Shown here in pieces: positions 17,933-25,420 of a stretch of DNA of 64,000 nucleotides (within the stretch, counting starts at the first letter, position 1; each line of letters begins with the position of its first letter). The notes under the pieces were generated by a model, which was not told the origin of the DNA, made no database searches, and was given only the letters and a program-made list of their open reading frames with translations. Source of the DNA: Halococcus sediminicola (GTDB taxonomy: Archaea > Halobacteriota > Halobacteria > Halobacteriales > Halococcaceae); contig NZ_BBMP01000001.1 of the NCBI RefSeq assembly GCF_000755245.1, positions 116,159 to 180,158 of the forward strand, in the 5' to 3' direction. The translations under genes were made by a program, and so were the position numbers.

Positions 17933-18607
17933 TTAAGCCTCCTCTGCCGGTGTACGGCCGTTGAGCGTTTGGTGAGGTCGTTGGGTGTTGTAGTAGTGAA
18001 CGAACCGCTGGAGCCAGCGTCGAGTGCTGGCTGGACCGCTGTTCCAGGTCGTATAGAAGCGGTCCGTCCGCTGTTTGAGTGTCTGGAACCACCGCTCGAT
18101 GTGGTTCCGGCCGCTATACTCCACCTGACCGCTCAGTCCCAGTCGGGACAGAGCGGTCCGATACCCGAAGCTATCGACCAGCAGTTCCACCTCCGAAAGG
18201 TCGTGATGCTCGTCAAGGCGAGCAAGAAACGCCGCCGCGGGATCGGTCCCGCGGCGGCTGAACAGTTCAACGTCCAGTACGACCATCGAATCGAGGTCAA
18301 TCGCGGCGTAACACCACCGCCACTCCGTGCCGATCTGGATCGCTGTCTCGTCGACCGCGACCCGCCGCGGAGCGCTCCGCGGCGGGTCGTTCTGGGCGTC
18401 TGCGAGGCGGTGCGTCCAGTCCCAAACCGCTCCATGCGAGCGGTCAACGTCGAGGAGGTCAAGAATCGCTACAGTCTCACGCAGCGAGAGTCCCGCAGAA
18501 TGGAGTCGGACGGCGAACGCCCTGACGGGCGTCGCCGTCCGCTCTCGGTCCCAACAGTCACTATTTGGCGTCTCTAACGTCTCACCGAGCAGGTCGCTGA
18601 GTGGCAT
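17933..18607 (-). CDS. IS6-family transposase
   Basis: 224 residues, full length for haloarchaeal IS6. The N terminus (MPLSDLLGETLETPNSDCWDRERTATPVR) is followed by a helix-turn-helix (HSAGLSLRETVAILDLLDVDRSHGAVWDW). The DDE catalytic triad is visible: Asp in VAVDETAIQ, Asp in LLVDSFGYR and Glu in RNHIERWFQTLKQR. The C terminus HYYNTQRPHQTLNGRTPAEEA is standard; its stop lies inside the left terminal repeat. The reading frame contains two long perfect inverted repeats (18231-18258 and 18359-18388). Confidence 0.95.
   Translation of the reverse strand: MPLSDLLGETLETPNSDCWDRERTATPVRAFAVRLHSAGLSLRETVAILDLLDVDRSHGAVWDWTHRLADAQNDPPRSAPRRVAVDETAIQIGTEWRWCYAAIDLDSMVVLDVELFSRRGTDPAAAFLARLDEHHDLSEVELLVDSFGYRTALSRLGLSGQVEYSGRNHIERWFQTLKQRTDRFYTTWNSGPASTRRWLQRFVHYYNTQRPHQTLNGRTPAEEA
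18359..18388. repeat. 30-bp perfect palindrome inside IS6 transposase
   Basis: gacccgccgcggagc at 18359-18373 is followed directly by its exact reverse complement at 18374-18388. A second perfect stem of 12 bp with a 4-nt loop lies at 18231-18258 (gccgccgcggga/tcgg/tcccgcggcggc). Both are inside the coding frame. Confidence 0.9.
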
Positions 18608-18713
18608 GAACTACCAGCTCTTCGACCTGCTCACTCTTAACTAGACAGCGCCACCGCGTTCGAAGCGCGGGGCACTGACGGGCCTCACATGCGAAGGAAC
18701 CAGAGAATTGGGC

Positions 18714-18739
18714 GCTGTCCGGCTGCGAAGCCGGACAGC
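18714..18739. repeat. 11-bp perfect hairpin with GCGA loop upstream of IS110 relic
   Basis: gctgtccggct, loop gcga (GNRA type), agccggacagc. It lies about 50 bp before the start of the IS110-type reading frame, in the region expected to be the element's left end, and could fold in RNA or single-stranded DNA. Confidence 0.8.
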
Positions 18740-18791
18740 AAGCCCGTACGGATGACGTTCCGCTTCACGCACACACTCCAGAGGCCACGCC

Positions 18792-19135
18792 ATGAACTAC
18801 CTTGGAATTGATCTCCACAAACGTGAATCGCAAGTTGCGGTCGTCAATCAAGACGGTGAGATTCAGCGAGAGGTTCGCGTCGAGAACGCGAACCTCGACA
18901 CACTCGCCGAAGAATACGCTGGCAACGAAGCCGCAATCGAAGCTACTGGCAACTACTTCACCGTCTACGACGCACTTGACGAGCACCACGACGTGGTGCT
19001 CGTCAACCCGCTGAAGACGCGCTGGATCGCTGAAGCCGACCAGAAAACCGACCGCGTCGATGCAAAGAAGCTTGCTCAGCTTCTACGGGTCGATATGGTG
19101 GCCGAAAGCTACGTGCTGCCCGACGAGCTTCGAAC
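18792..19135 (+). pseudogene. N-terminal part of an IS110-family transposase
   Basis: Starts MNYLGIDLHKRESQVAVVNQDG, the DEDD-type RuvC-like catalytic domain of IS110 (Asp in GIDLHK, Glu in AAIEATGNY, Asp/Asp in KTDRVDAKKLAQLLRVD). At about 19133, after VLPDELR, the sequence abruptly changes to unrelated material. The C-terminal domain with the serine motif is missing, so the gene is dead. Two perfect hairpins sit in the coding part: 18870-18896 (11-bp stems) and 18976-19006 (14-bp stems, 3-nt loop). A related relic lies at 44774-45200. Confidence 0.82.
18976..19006. repeat. 14-bp perfect hairpin in IS110 coding sequence
   Basis: ttgacgagcaccac (18976-18989), loop gac, gtggtgctcgtcaa (18993-19006). 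The related relic near 44815-44860 keeps the outer 11 bp (cttgacgagca/tgctcgtcaag) with a larger loop, although it differs elsewhere. Confidence 0.88.
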
Positions 19136-19161
19136 ACCATTCTTACGCCAAGTCTGGGACG

Positions 19162-20330
19162 ATGAAGAACACGAGGAAGCAGACCATTGCCCACTACGTG
19201 GAGATTGAGGCCTATCCCGAGCCAACGTCTGAGAATGACACGAGCGCGCTTTCGCGGACAGACATTCGTGAGCACTACCGACGCATTGAGGACAGCGTTA
19301 CACCACTTGGCACGCTCAATGGCAACTCGACGCTCGCAGTTACGGACAGGAGGGGTAGTGTCTCACCCGCAACAATACCGACCTTGCCGAGGACGAAATC
19401 GGCCAGTTCCCGAAAAAGCGCTGAGCGCGGAGCTTTGTCACCGACTATGGCGACGTCGTCGATGGTTCGCTCAAACACCGCTCTACGCGCTCACCTTCTA
19501 CAAGTTCCCAGAGGCGTTCGAACTGGGAGCCAGCGCGGTTCGACGAGGATGAGAGTACATACGAGTACCTGAATCAAAAGCCCACGCCGGCCATTAAGGA
19601 TAGCGCCGCTATCAGCGCGTGGGCGACATCGACCTCACGGACGACCTCAAGTCACAGTGCCTAAACCTCGCTATGGACACCTACGCGACTGCCGAGGCGG
19701 CGCTGGAGGCGTATATCGACACCTTCGCGGACCTCTACGGCGGCCGGGATGTTGTCTACGCACTCGATAGCGTTGGCGGGGCGTACGTCTTCGGTGCTCC
19801 AGAGGTATCCCAGCCAATCACCCGCTACTACGAGGACAACGAGTACGCTCGAGAGCGTGTTCTGGTCACGTTCATTGAGCGGACAAACGAGTGCTTCTGG
19901 ACACCGAGGAGCACGTCAACGTGCGCGTTGAGGGTTATTAGCGAAGTCGTAAAGCCCGACTGGGCGAACAACCTAAATCGGCAGTACAAGATCCTGCTCA
20001 CTATCCACAGCGATCACGATGGGGTGGTCACGTCCCTCGACGTTGAGGACGTTCGCTACCGCGAATCACTCGCAGTGAAGGACACTGGTGACGAACTCCT
20101 CGGCAACGTTCGGAGTGGTGCGAAGCGTTCACCGCCGTCGAACACACTGAGCGCGTCGACAACTTCGTGGCGACGCTCTGATCCGACGAATATGACGAGC
20201 ATGGCAGGCTAGAAAGCAGCGCTCGATTGTGAGTCGCAGGCGAGCGAGAACACGAAGAACGTGAACCACAGCGCCGTCAGGCCGCCCAAGAGCGCGCTCA
20301 CCGAATCGATAAGCATCGGATTTGACGAAA
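19162..20330 (+). pseudogene. decayed haloarchaeal plasmid/virus-type primase (AEP-like) gene
   Basis: Several consecutive frames must be joined. The readable blocks are QTIAHYVEIEAYPEPTS..LSRTDIREHYRRIEDSV, LYALTFYKFPEAFELG, DVVYALDSVGGAYVFGAPEVSQPI, VKPDWANNLNRQYKILLTIHSDHDGVV, CSEWCEAFTAVEHTERVDNFVATL (another frame) and ERAREHEE-REPQRRQAAQERAHR. This order resembles the primase-polymerase-like proteins carried by haloarchaeal plasmids and proviruses. Stops and frame changes occur throughout, so nothing is made from it. It is wedged between an IS110 fragment and the GH20 gene, a scar of an integrated element. The family assignment is from memory of such proteins and is moderate. Confidence 0.5.
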
Positions 20331-20509
20331 CGTGGATTTTTGACACGGTGACGTTGCTTCGATGACAGGGGTTCGAACCTGTCGACATGTGCGCGCATGA
20401 CAAAATCCAGGATGAGCTCATCCGCCTTCACCACCGCCTGCATCACGTTCACACATCAATGTGCAAAACCGAGTAGTAAATATTATATTTCAACAATTAG
20501 TAGTAATTT

Positions 20510-22267
20510 CTATTTGGGCCAAGGGATCTGTGTAGACTTGTAGTAGTTGATATCTTGTACGTCCCAGCGTGGACCCTGGGCGGCGAGTCGCTGCCGGAAT
20601 TCGGTCCAATTAGTCTTCCCATCGGGCGACCAACCGAGTTCGGCAATAGCAGGTAACCGTGGGAATGTCATGTATTCGACCTCATCTGCTGTCTCGACGA
20701 ATTCGGTCCACAGTGCGGTTTCGGGACCGATAATTGACGACTCGTTGACGTCATCAATATATGCTCCTGGATTCCATGTGTAGGAATCTTTAACGGAGGT
20801 ATTACCTGCCCAATCTTGACCCACGCCGTCCTGTTCGTTGTAGTCCATATCGAGGTAGGCACGGTTTGCTGGTGACATGATGAGTTCGTGGCCTTCCTCG
20901 GCGGCTGCGGCGACTTCCGGTGCGTTGCTATTCGTTCCCCAGAACTGGGCGATGGTTTCTTCTGTTGGATCGGCCCCGAGAATCTGATGCCAGCCAATCG
21001 GCTGTTTGCCATTCTCGAGAACCATTGGAACTACTCTGTCCATAAAGTAGTCGTACTCCTCGTCACTGGTCGAGTGTGCTTCATCACCGCCGAGGTGAAG
21101 ATACGGGCCAGGCGTCATCTCAGCAACCTCTTCGATGACATCGTTGACAAACTCGAAGGTGATCTCTTTGTCAACACACAACGAAGTATCGCCGACGTTG
21201 ACACCGGTATCCTCCGGGCGCTTTTCGCCGTCGCAGTTGAGTTCGGCGTACGACTCTAGGGCTGCTCCGGTGTGTCCCGGCATGTCGATCTCTGGGATTA
21301 CCGTGACAAAGCGGTTCTGGGCGTATTCGACGAGTTCAACGTATTCCTCCTTTGTATAGTAGCCACCGGCGGTACCGCCGACTTCGGAGTCCGCTCCTTC
21401 GTCGGTGAGATTCGGCCAGCTATCGATCTCGATGCGCCACCCTTGATCATCGGTGAGGTGGAGGTGGAGGTAATTGACCTTGTATTGGGCGAGGTGGTCG
21501 ATGTATCGTTTGATTGTGTCGACGTCGAAGAAATGACGAGCGACATCAAGATGTGCGCCGCGATAATCGAACCGCGGATAGTCGGTAATATGTCCACCCA
21601 GTACTGTCCACGGTCCCGATTGCTCGGAATTGCTTTCGATTTCAGCTGGAAGAAGTTGGCGAAAGGTCTGGATACCGTTAAACAGTCCAGCCGAGTCATT
21701 TGCGCGAATGAGTATACTGTCAGACGTCACCTTTAGATGATATCCTTCTTCGCCCACCCCACGCAGGTCGTCTTCTTCCTCGTCGTCTTCTTCCTCGTCG
21801 TCTTCTTCCTCGTCGTCTTCTTCCTCGTCGTCTTCTTCCTCGTCGTCTTCTTCCTCGTCGTCTTCTTCCTCGTCGTCTTCTTCCTCTCCTTGAGCGTCGA
21901 AAATCCGAAGCGACAGACCGCCTGTAGGACCTTGTTCTGTATTTTCCCAGTCACTCTCACCTTCAACCACCGGCAGTTCGTAGCCTGTCGATGGTCGGAT
22001 AATTTTCGCGAGGTGTTTCGCGACTTCACGTGATTCATCTGAATCAACGCTAATTCTACTATCGTGTGTGAGGGTAAACGAGGAACTAGAAGACTCAACC
22101 TCAACTGGGCGTGGCACTACATCCTGCAATCGACTTGCTTGCTGAGATTGCCTACTCGAAGGTTGGGCCGTTACTTCACCGGCTCCAATCGATAGGACGC
22201 CAGCAACCGCCATCGATTTGAGTACACTACGCCTCTTCAGATACTCTGTCTTGGCATTGATTGCCAT
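20510..22267 (-). CDS. GH20 beta-N-acetylhexosaminidase, exported
   Basis: 585 residues. Tat signal LKRRSVLKSMAVAGVLSIGAG (~10-30). A GH20b N-terminal domain (~45-200) is interrupted by eight copies of EEEDD (~127-166). The catalytic TIM barrel (~225-560) shows DYPRFDYRGAHLDVARHF, YLHLHLTDDQGWRIEI, VIPEIDMPGHTGA, the catalytic Asp-Glu pair in YLHLGGDEAH and late WTEFV and YMTFPRLPAIAELGWSP. GH20 enzymes remove terminal GlcNAc/GalNAc using substrate-assisted catalysis; Tat export places it at or outside the cell surface. With the GH109-like gene on the same strand it suggests growth on amino-sugar glycans. A decayed transposase lies upstream (22620-23385). Confidence 0.93.
   Translation of the reverse strand: MAINAKTEYLKRRSVLKSMAVAGVLSIGAGEVTAQPSSRQSQQASRLQDVVPRPVEVESSSSSFTLTHDSRISVDSDESREVAKHLAKIIRPSTGYELPVVEGESDWENTEQGPTGGLSLRIFDAQGEEEDDEEEDDEEEDDEEEDDEEEDDEEEDDEEEDDEEEDDLRGVGEEGYHLKVTSDSILIRANDSAGLFNGIQTFRQLLPAEIESNSEQSGPWTVLGGHITDYPRFDYRGAHLDVARHFFDVDTIKRYIDHLAQYKVNYLHLHLTDDQGWRIEIDSWPNLTDEGADSEVGGTAGGYYTKEEYVELVEYAQNRFVTVIPEIDMPGHTGAALESYAELNCDGEKRPEDTGVNVGDTSLCVDKEITFEFVNDVIEEVAEMTPGPYLHLGGDEAHSTSDEEYDYFMDRVVPMVLENGKQPIGWHQILGADPTEETIAQFWGTNSNAPEVAAAAEEGHELIMSPANRAYLDMDYNEQDGVGQDWAGNTSVKDSYTWNPGAYIDDVNESSIIGPETALWTEFVETADEVEYMTFPRLPAIAELGWSPDGKTNWTEFRQRLAAQGPRWDVQDINYYKSTQIPWPK
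21767..21886. repeat. 15-bp tandem repeat (8 copies) coding EEEDD
   Basis: Eight near-perfect copies of the unit gtcgtcttcttcctc run in tandem on the plus strand and encode (EEEDD)8 on the minus strand. The unit length is a multiple of three, so copy-number change would keep the frame. It inserts a highly acidic flexible loop into the GH20 N-terminal domain. Confidence 0.93.
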
Positions 22268-22619
22268 ACCCTGACAACTACGTAATGATTCTTTATAAAA
22301 CTAATGGTGGGATAAGATTTTATGTACTTGTTCATCCCCAGAACCATTTCGCTACTCTCTCGTAGCTGCCACCTGGTCGGTTTCATAGATTGATGCACCA
22401 GGCGACTTGGGAGTCTCTGCGGGATGTCTCCACACTGGAAACTTCTGTGTCGTGTGTTTTCAACGGAATTCTTGTTCGCTGCCCAATTTTTCACTTCGAC
22501 CCGTCCTCACAGTGGTCGGCGTCGGTCTCGCTGCCACCGACGTACTCATCCAAGTCGCTGGTTTGACACTGTGGGACGAAAAATCGAACGACGTCTGTCT
22601 ATTCGTTGGCTCGCTCTTT

Positions 22620-23385
22620 GATTAGTATTCATTTCTTACGCAGACCACTCCGAGGCCGAGTCAGGGTGTCCAGTCTCATGTCTTCTTGGTGCTGTGTCTT
22701 TGGCTCGCAGTTGCACTCACAGACCACGAACGAGACAACGATATCGCCAGTCCAATCATTACGCTATGAGAATCATTCTGCGCCACCGCCGCTACTACTC
22801 GATAGATCGCCACGTCGACGCGGCAATCGATGTCACCTACATCGCGTACTACGGTGGTTGCGACGAGTTTCAGATGAGTGTAGGCGCACCATCGAACAAA
22901 TCCTATTCGTGGTGCTACGAAATAGCGACCATCTCGATCGTCGGCAAGGAGGTGAAATTCACGCTGGGGATGCGGCCGCTGTGCCACCGCATCCTCCTAC
23001 ATGCCTCGGGCGGTTCTCATGGAGCAACTTTTCGACATAGCGAGTGAGCATGTCTCGATCGGGACGGTGTATGCCGATGCTGTCGAAGCCAGCATCGGCG
23101 TGATGCACGCGGTCGAAGAAGCCTGATTTTCCTACCTCATCCGGAAATCCTCGGACGACAGGGTCGACCGATTCGTGGATGACATAGATGGAGAAAACCA
23201 TCCGAGAGGAGAAGATAGCGGTCACCCGACGTTGGTCGGGGTTCCCTCGGACCGCAAGGAGGATGCGACGGGGACGTTCGTGACGAATCTGTCAGTAAAT
23301 GATGAGACGAAGGAAGCGCGAGGGCGTACCCGCCGCGTAATGCAGTGGTACGCCCGTAGGACCTCGTTAGAAACGCACCTCTCTG
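22620..23385 (+). pseudogene. decayed DDE transposase
   Basis: Readable blocks in shifting frames are RHVDAAIDVTYIAYYGGCDEFQMSVGAP, SYSWCYEIATISIVGKEVKFTLGMRP, then EQLFDIASEHVSIGTVYADAVEASIGV, YLIRKSSDDRVDRFVDDIDGE and TLVGVPSDRKEDATGTFVTNLSVNDETKEARGRTRRVMQWYARR. The AIDVT and VYAD segments look like the first two catalytic Asp motifs of an IS4-superfamily transposase; the usual Arg-Gly-Phe after VYAD is lost. There are in-frame stops (e.g. near 23127) and at least one frameshift near 22990. A 10-bp perfect hairpin (gccgatgctg/cagcatcggc) lies at about 23073-23099. It ends next to the stop codon of the enolase-family gene. Confidence 0.6.
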
Positions 23386-23386
23386 A

Positions 23387-24628
23387 TTACGCCTCGTCAA
23401 ACAGCGTTTCACCCTCTGCCATGTGTTTCTCAACTGCATCGAGATCTAGTGTGACTCCGAGCCCGGGTTGTTCGGGAATCTCCAGGCGGCCCTCTCGAAT
23501 GAGGTCATCTTCTTCGATGAGGTCCTCCCACCAACCAAGCTGATAGGAATGGAATTCAACAGCAAGCGAATTGGGAATCGCCGCCGCAACCTGTGCAGAG
23601 GCTATCGTACCGATAGGTGAGGAGACATTGTGCATCGCCACTGGAACGTAGTAAGTGTCAGCCAAGTCTGCGATTTTTCGAGTTTCACGCATTCCGCCGA
23701 CGCGCGGGAGATCGGGGGCGATGATGTCGACCGCCTGTTCCTCGAACAGGCGTCGATGGCCGTGCTTGCGGTAGACGTTCTCCCCGACCGTGATGGGCGT
23801 CGTCGGTGCCGCCTGGGTGACTTCCCGTTGCACGTCGTGGTTTTCGGGCGGGACAGGGTCTTCGAGCCACCAGACATCGTAGTCGCTGACGGCGGTGGCG
23901 AGACGCTTGGCGCTGCCGGCAGAGAACGACCAGTGACAGTCGAAGGCCACGTCCGCACGGTCGCCAACCACGTCGGTGACGGCCTCAACGATGTCAACTT
24001 TGTGCTGTATCTCGGAGCCACGCAGGTGTCGGTTCGCACGGTCTTTCTCGTGGCCCGAGGGTACGTCGAGATCGAATTTGAGTGCGTCGTACCCGAGTTC
24101 CTCAACTACGCGTTCGGCCTCGCGGGCGTTCGACTCGGGTTCGGACTCGTCGCCAGCGTGACAGTCACAGTAGATGCGGACAGCATCGCGGTATTTCCCG
24201 CCGAGCAACTGGTAGGCAGGCACATTGAGTATCTTCCCGGCGACATCGTGGAGCGCGATCTCGATCCCGGAGATACCGGAGACGACTTTTCCGGAGATGG
24301 ACCCTTCCCCGGACATCTTCTGGATGAGGTGTTCGTAGAGGCGATCGATATCGAGCGGGTTCTCCCCGATGAGAAACGGGGCCATACGGTCGATGATTTC
24401 GGCGTCACCGCCACCCCAGTAGGACTCACCGGTACCGACGAGTCCGGTGTCGGTGTAGACGCGGACGAGAATCCACGGGTAGTTCCCGTCGACGATCGTC
24501 GTCTGAACGTCCGTGATCTCTACATTACGCGTGCCGGAGCGCTCGGCGGTGAGCCCCATCGTTTCGCCTGAGAGGTCCCGCATGGTGTACTCTGCGTTCG
24601 GGTCGCGAAGCGTGCGATAGTCCGCCAT
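23387..24628 (-). CDS. enolase-superfamily sugar-acid dehydratase (MR/MLE family)
   Basis: 413 residues from ATG 24628 (MADYRTLRDPNAEYTMRDLSGETMG); longer starts up to 24700 add a basic leader I consider untranslated. The capping domain contains VEITDVQTTIVDGNYPWILVRVYTD and GESYWGGGDAEII. The barrel shows LKFDLDVP (Lys region), VAFDCHWSFS (Asp), WLEDPVPPEN (Glu) and ITVGENVY (Glu), followed by HNVSSPIGT with a His-type base as in the galactonate/mannonate dehydratase branch. It probably dehydrates an aldonic acid. It is flanked upstream by about 0.7 kb without genes and downstream by a dead transposase. Confidence 0.87.
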   Translation of the reverse strand: MADYRTLRDPNAEYTMRDLSGETMGLTAERSGTRNVEITDVQTTIVDGNYPWILVRVYTDTGLVGTGESYWGGGDAEIIDRMAPFLIGENPLDIDRLYEHLIQKMSGEGSISGKVVSGISGIEIALHDVAGKILNVPAYQLLGGKYRDAVRIYCDCHAGDESEPESNAREAERVVEELGYDALKFDLDVPSGHEKDRANRHLRGSEIQHKVDIVEAVTDVVGDRADVAFDCHWSFSAGSAKRLATAVSDYDVWWLEDPVPPENHDVQREVTQAAPTTPITVGENVYRKHGHRRLFEEQAVDIIAPDLPRVGGMRETRKIADLADTYYVPVAMHNVSSPIGTIASAQVAAAIPNSLAVEFHSYQLGWWEDLIEEDDLIREGRLEIPEQPGLGVTLDLDAVEKHMAEGETLFDEA

Positions 24629-24700
24629 ACGTCTCGGCGGTCGATACCGAGGCATTTTACGCTTATCATTAGGGGGCAAATATCGATATTGCGGAATCAT

Positions 24701-25380
24701 CGCTTTGTCTAGATTCCAGCGACTGTAGCTGCCACATCCACATCTAGCGACCGCAACGTCATCGAGCGTGCTATGTTGAATAGGGGTACGGCGTCGGGGT
24801 AGGGGTCGTTAGAAGGCCAAGTTAGTGTTGTAGATGGGAGTTTGGAAGCTGGATTTCTTGATGTGAGTCGGTATTCAAGATGATCCTCGATTGTTCATGG
24901 GTCCAATAATCCTAAATCCAGCTTAGTTGCCCAATCACACCTTTGAAAAATAGCTATTCAACACAGCAGTTCGAAGCCGTCCCCGAGGGATTCCGGCCTG
25001 ATGACGGAGAATCCTACCGATTGGTCGTGACCGACACACCCAACCTTGATCGGGTCCCACTCAGGGATATCCACAAAGACGATGATTGACGAGTCTGATA
25101 TCTCGACACCGAAGGTGAGAAAGTGGAGTTTCTATCCCACTTTGCTACAGGTGTTCTCGTCGGATTCTGCACTTGAAGCTTTACAACGAGGTATATCGGC
25201 AGATTTCGTGACAACCCGGTACGAACAGGTTGGGAGAGCGTAATAGTATCTCAAAATCTTCACTCTGATGATGGCTAGGTGGGTTTCTTAATTCATTGTG
25301 TAGTACGAAATCTATATCGTTGGGCTAAATTTCGCTGGTATTCTCGAATACGAGATTCCCGTTATCAGCTTGAGCATAAC
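24701..25380. other. intergenic region, possible gene relic
   Basis: No intact gene. Around 24980-25150 one frame reads FEAVPEGFRPDDGESYRLVVTDTPNLDRVPLRDI and, after stops, YLDTEGEKVEFLSHFATGVLVGF. That looks protein-like but interrupted, possibly a dead gene of unknown family. The right end leads into the promoter of the large dockerin protein. Confidence 0.35.
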
Positions 25381-25381
25381 G

Positions 25382-25390
25382 TTTATTATC
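25382..25390 (+). promoter_or_regulatory. TATA-box-like element of the first dockerin enzyme
   Basis: tttattatc centred about 35 bp before the ATG at 25421. Initiation about 26 bp downstream would give a nearly leaderless transcript, common in haloarchaea. No Shine-Dalgarno-like sequence precedes the start. Confidence 0.45.
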
Positions 25391-25420
25391 GTTGACTGTG
25401 CCTGCACAATAGGTAATACC

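Larger units (their letters stand above)
17921..18652 (-). mobile_element. complete IS6-family insertion sequence
   Basis: 732 bp bounded by perfect 17-bp inverted repeats, ggcgctgtctagttaag at 17921-17937 and its complement at 18636-18652. It is flanked by an 8-bp direct repeat, accgcgtt, at 17913-17920 and 18653-18660, the target duplication size expected of IS6. One transposase gene fills it. It interrupted an IS630 relic. The perfect ends and intact gene make this the youngest insertion in the region. Confidence 0.93.
17913..18660. repeat. 8-bp target-site duplication flanking IS6
   Basis: accgcgtt occurs at 17913-17920 directly before the left terminal repeat and at 18653-18660 directly after the right one. 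It marks a simple insertion with no later rearrangement across the element. Confidence 0.9.

Noticed and set aside
20365..20390. tRNA T-arm-like sequence (acaggggttcgaacctgt)
   Set aside because: The palindrome ggttcgaacc resembles a T-arm, but the stem-loop has an eight-base loop and there is no D-arm, anticodon arm or acceptor partner within tRNA distance.
21767..21886. CRISPR array
   Set aside because: The regular 15-bp repeats are contiguous without spacers and lie in frame within the GH20 gene.
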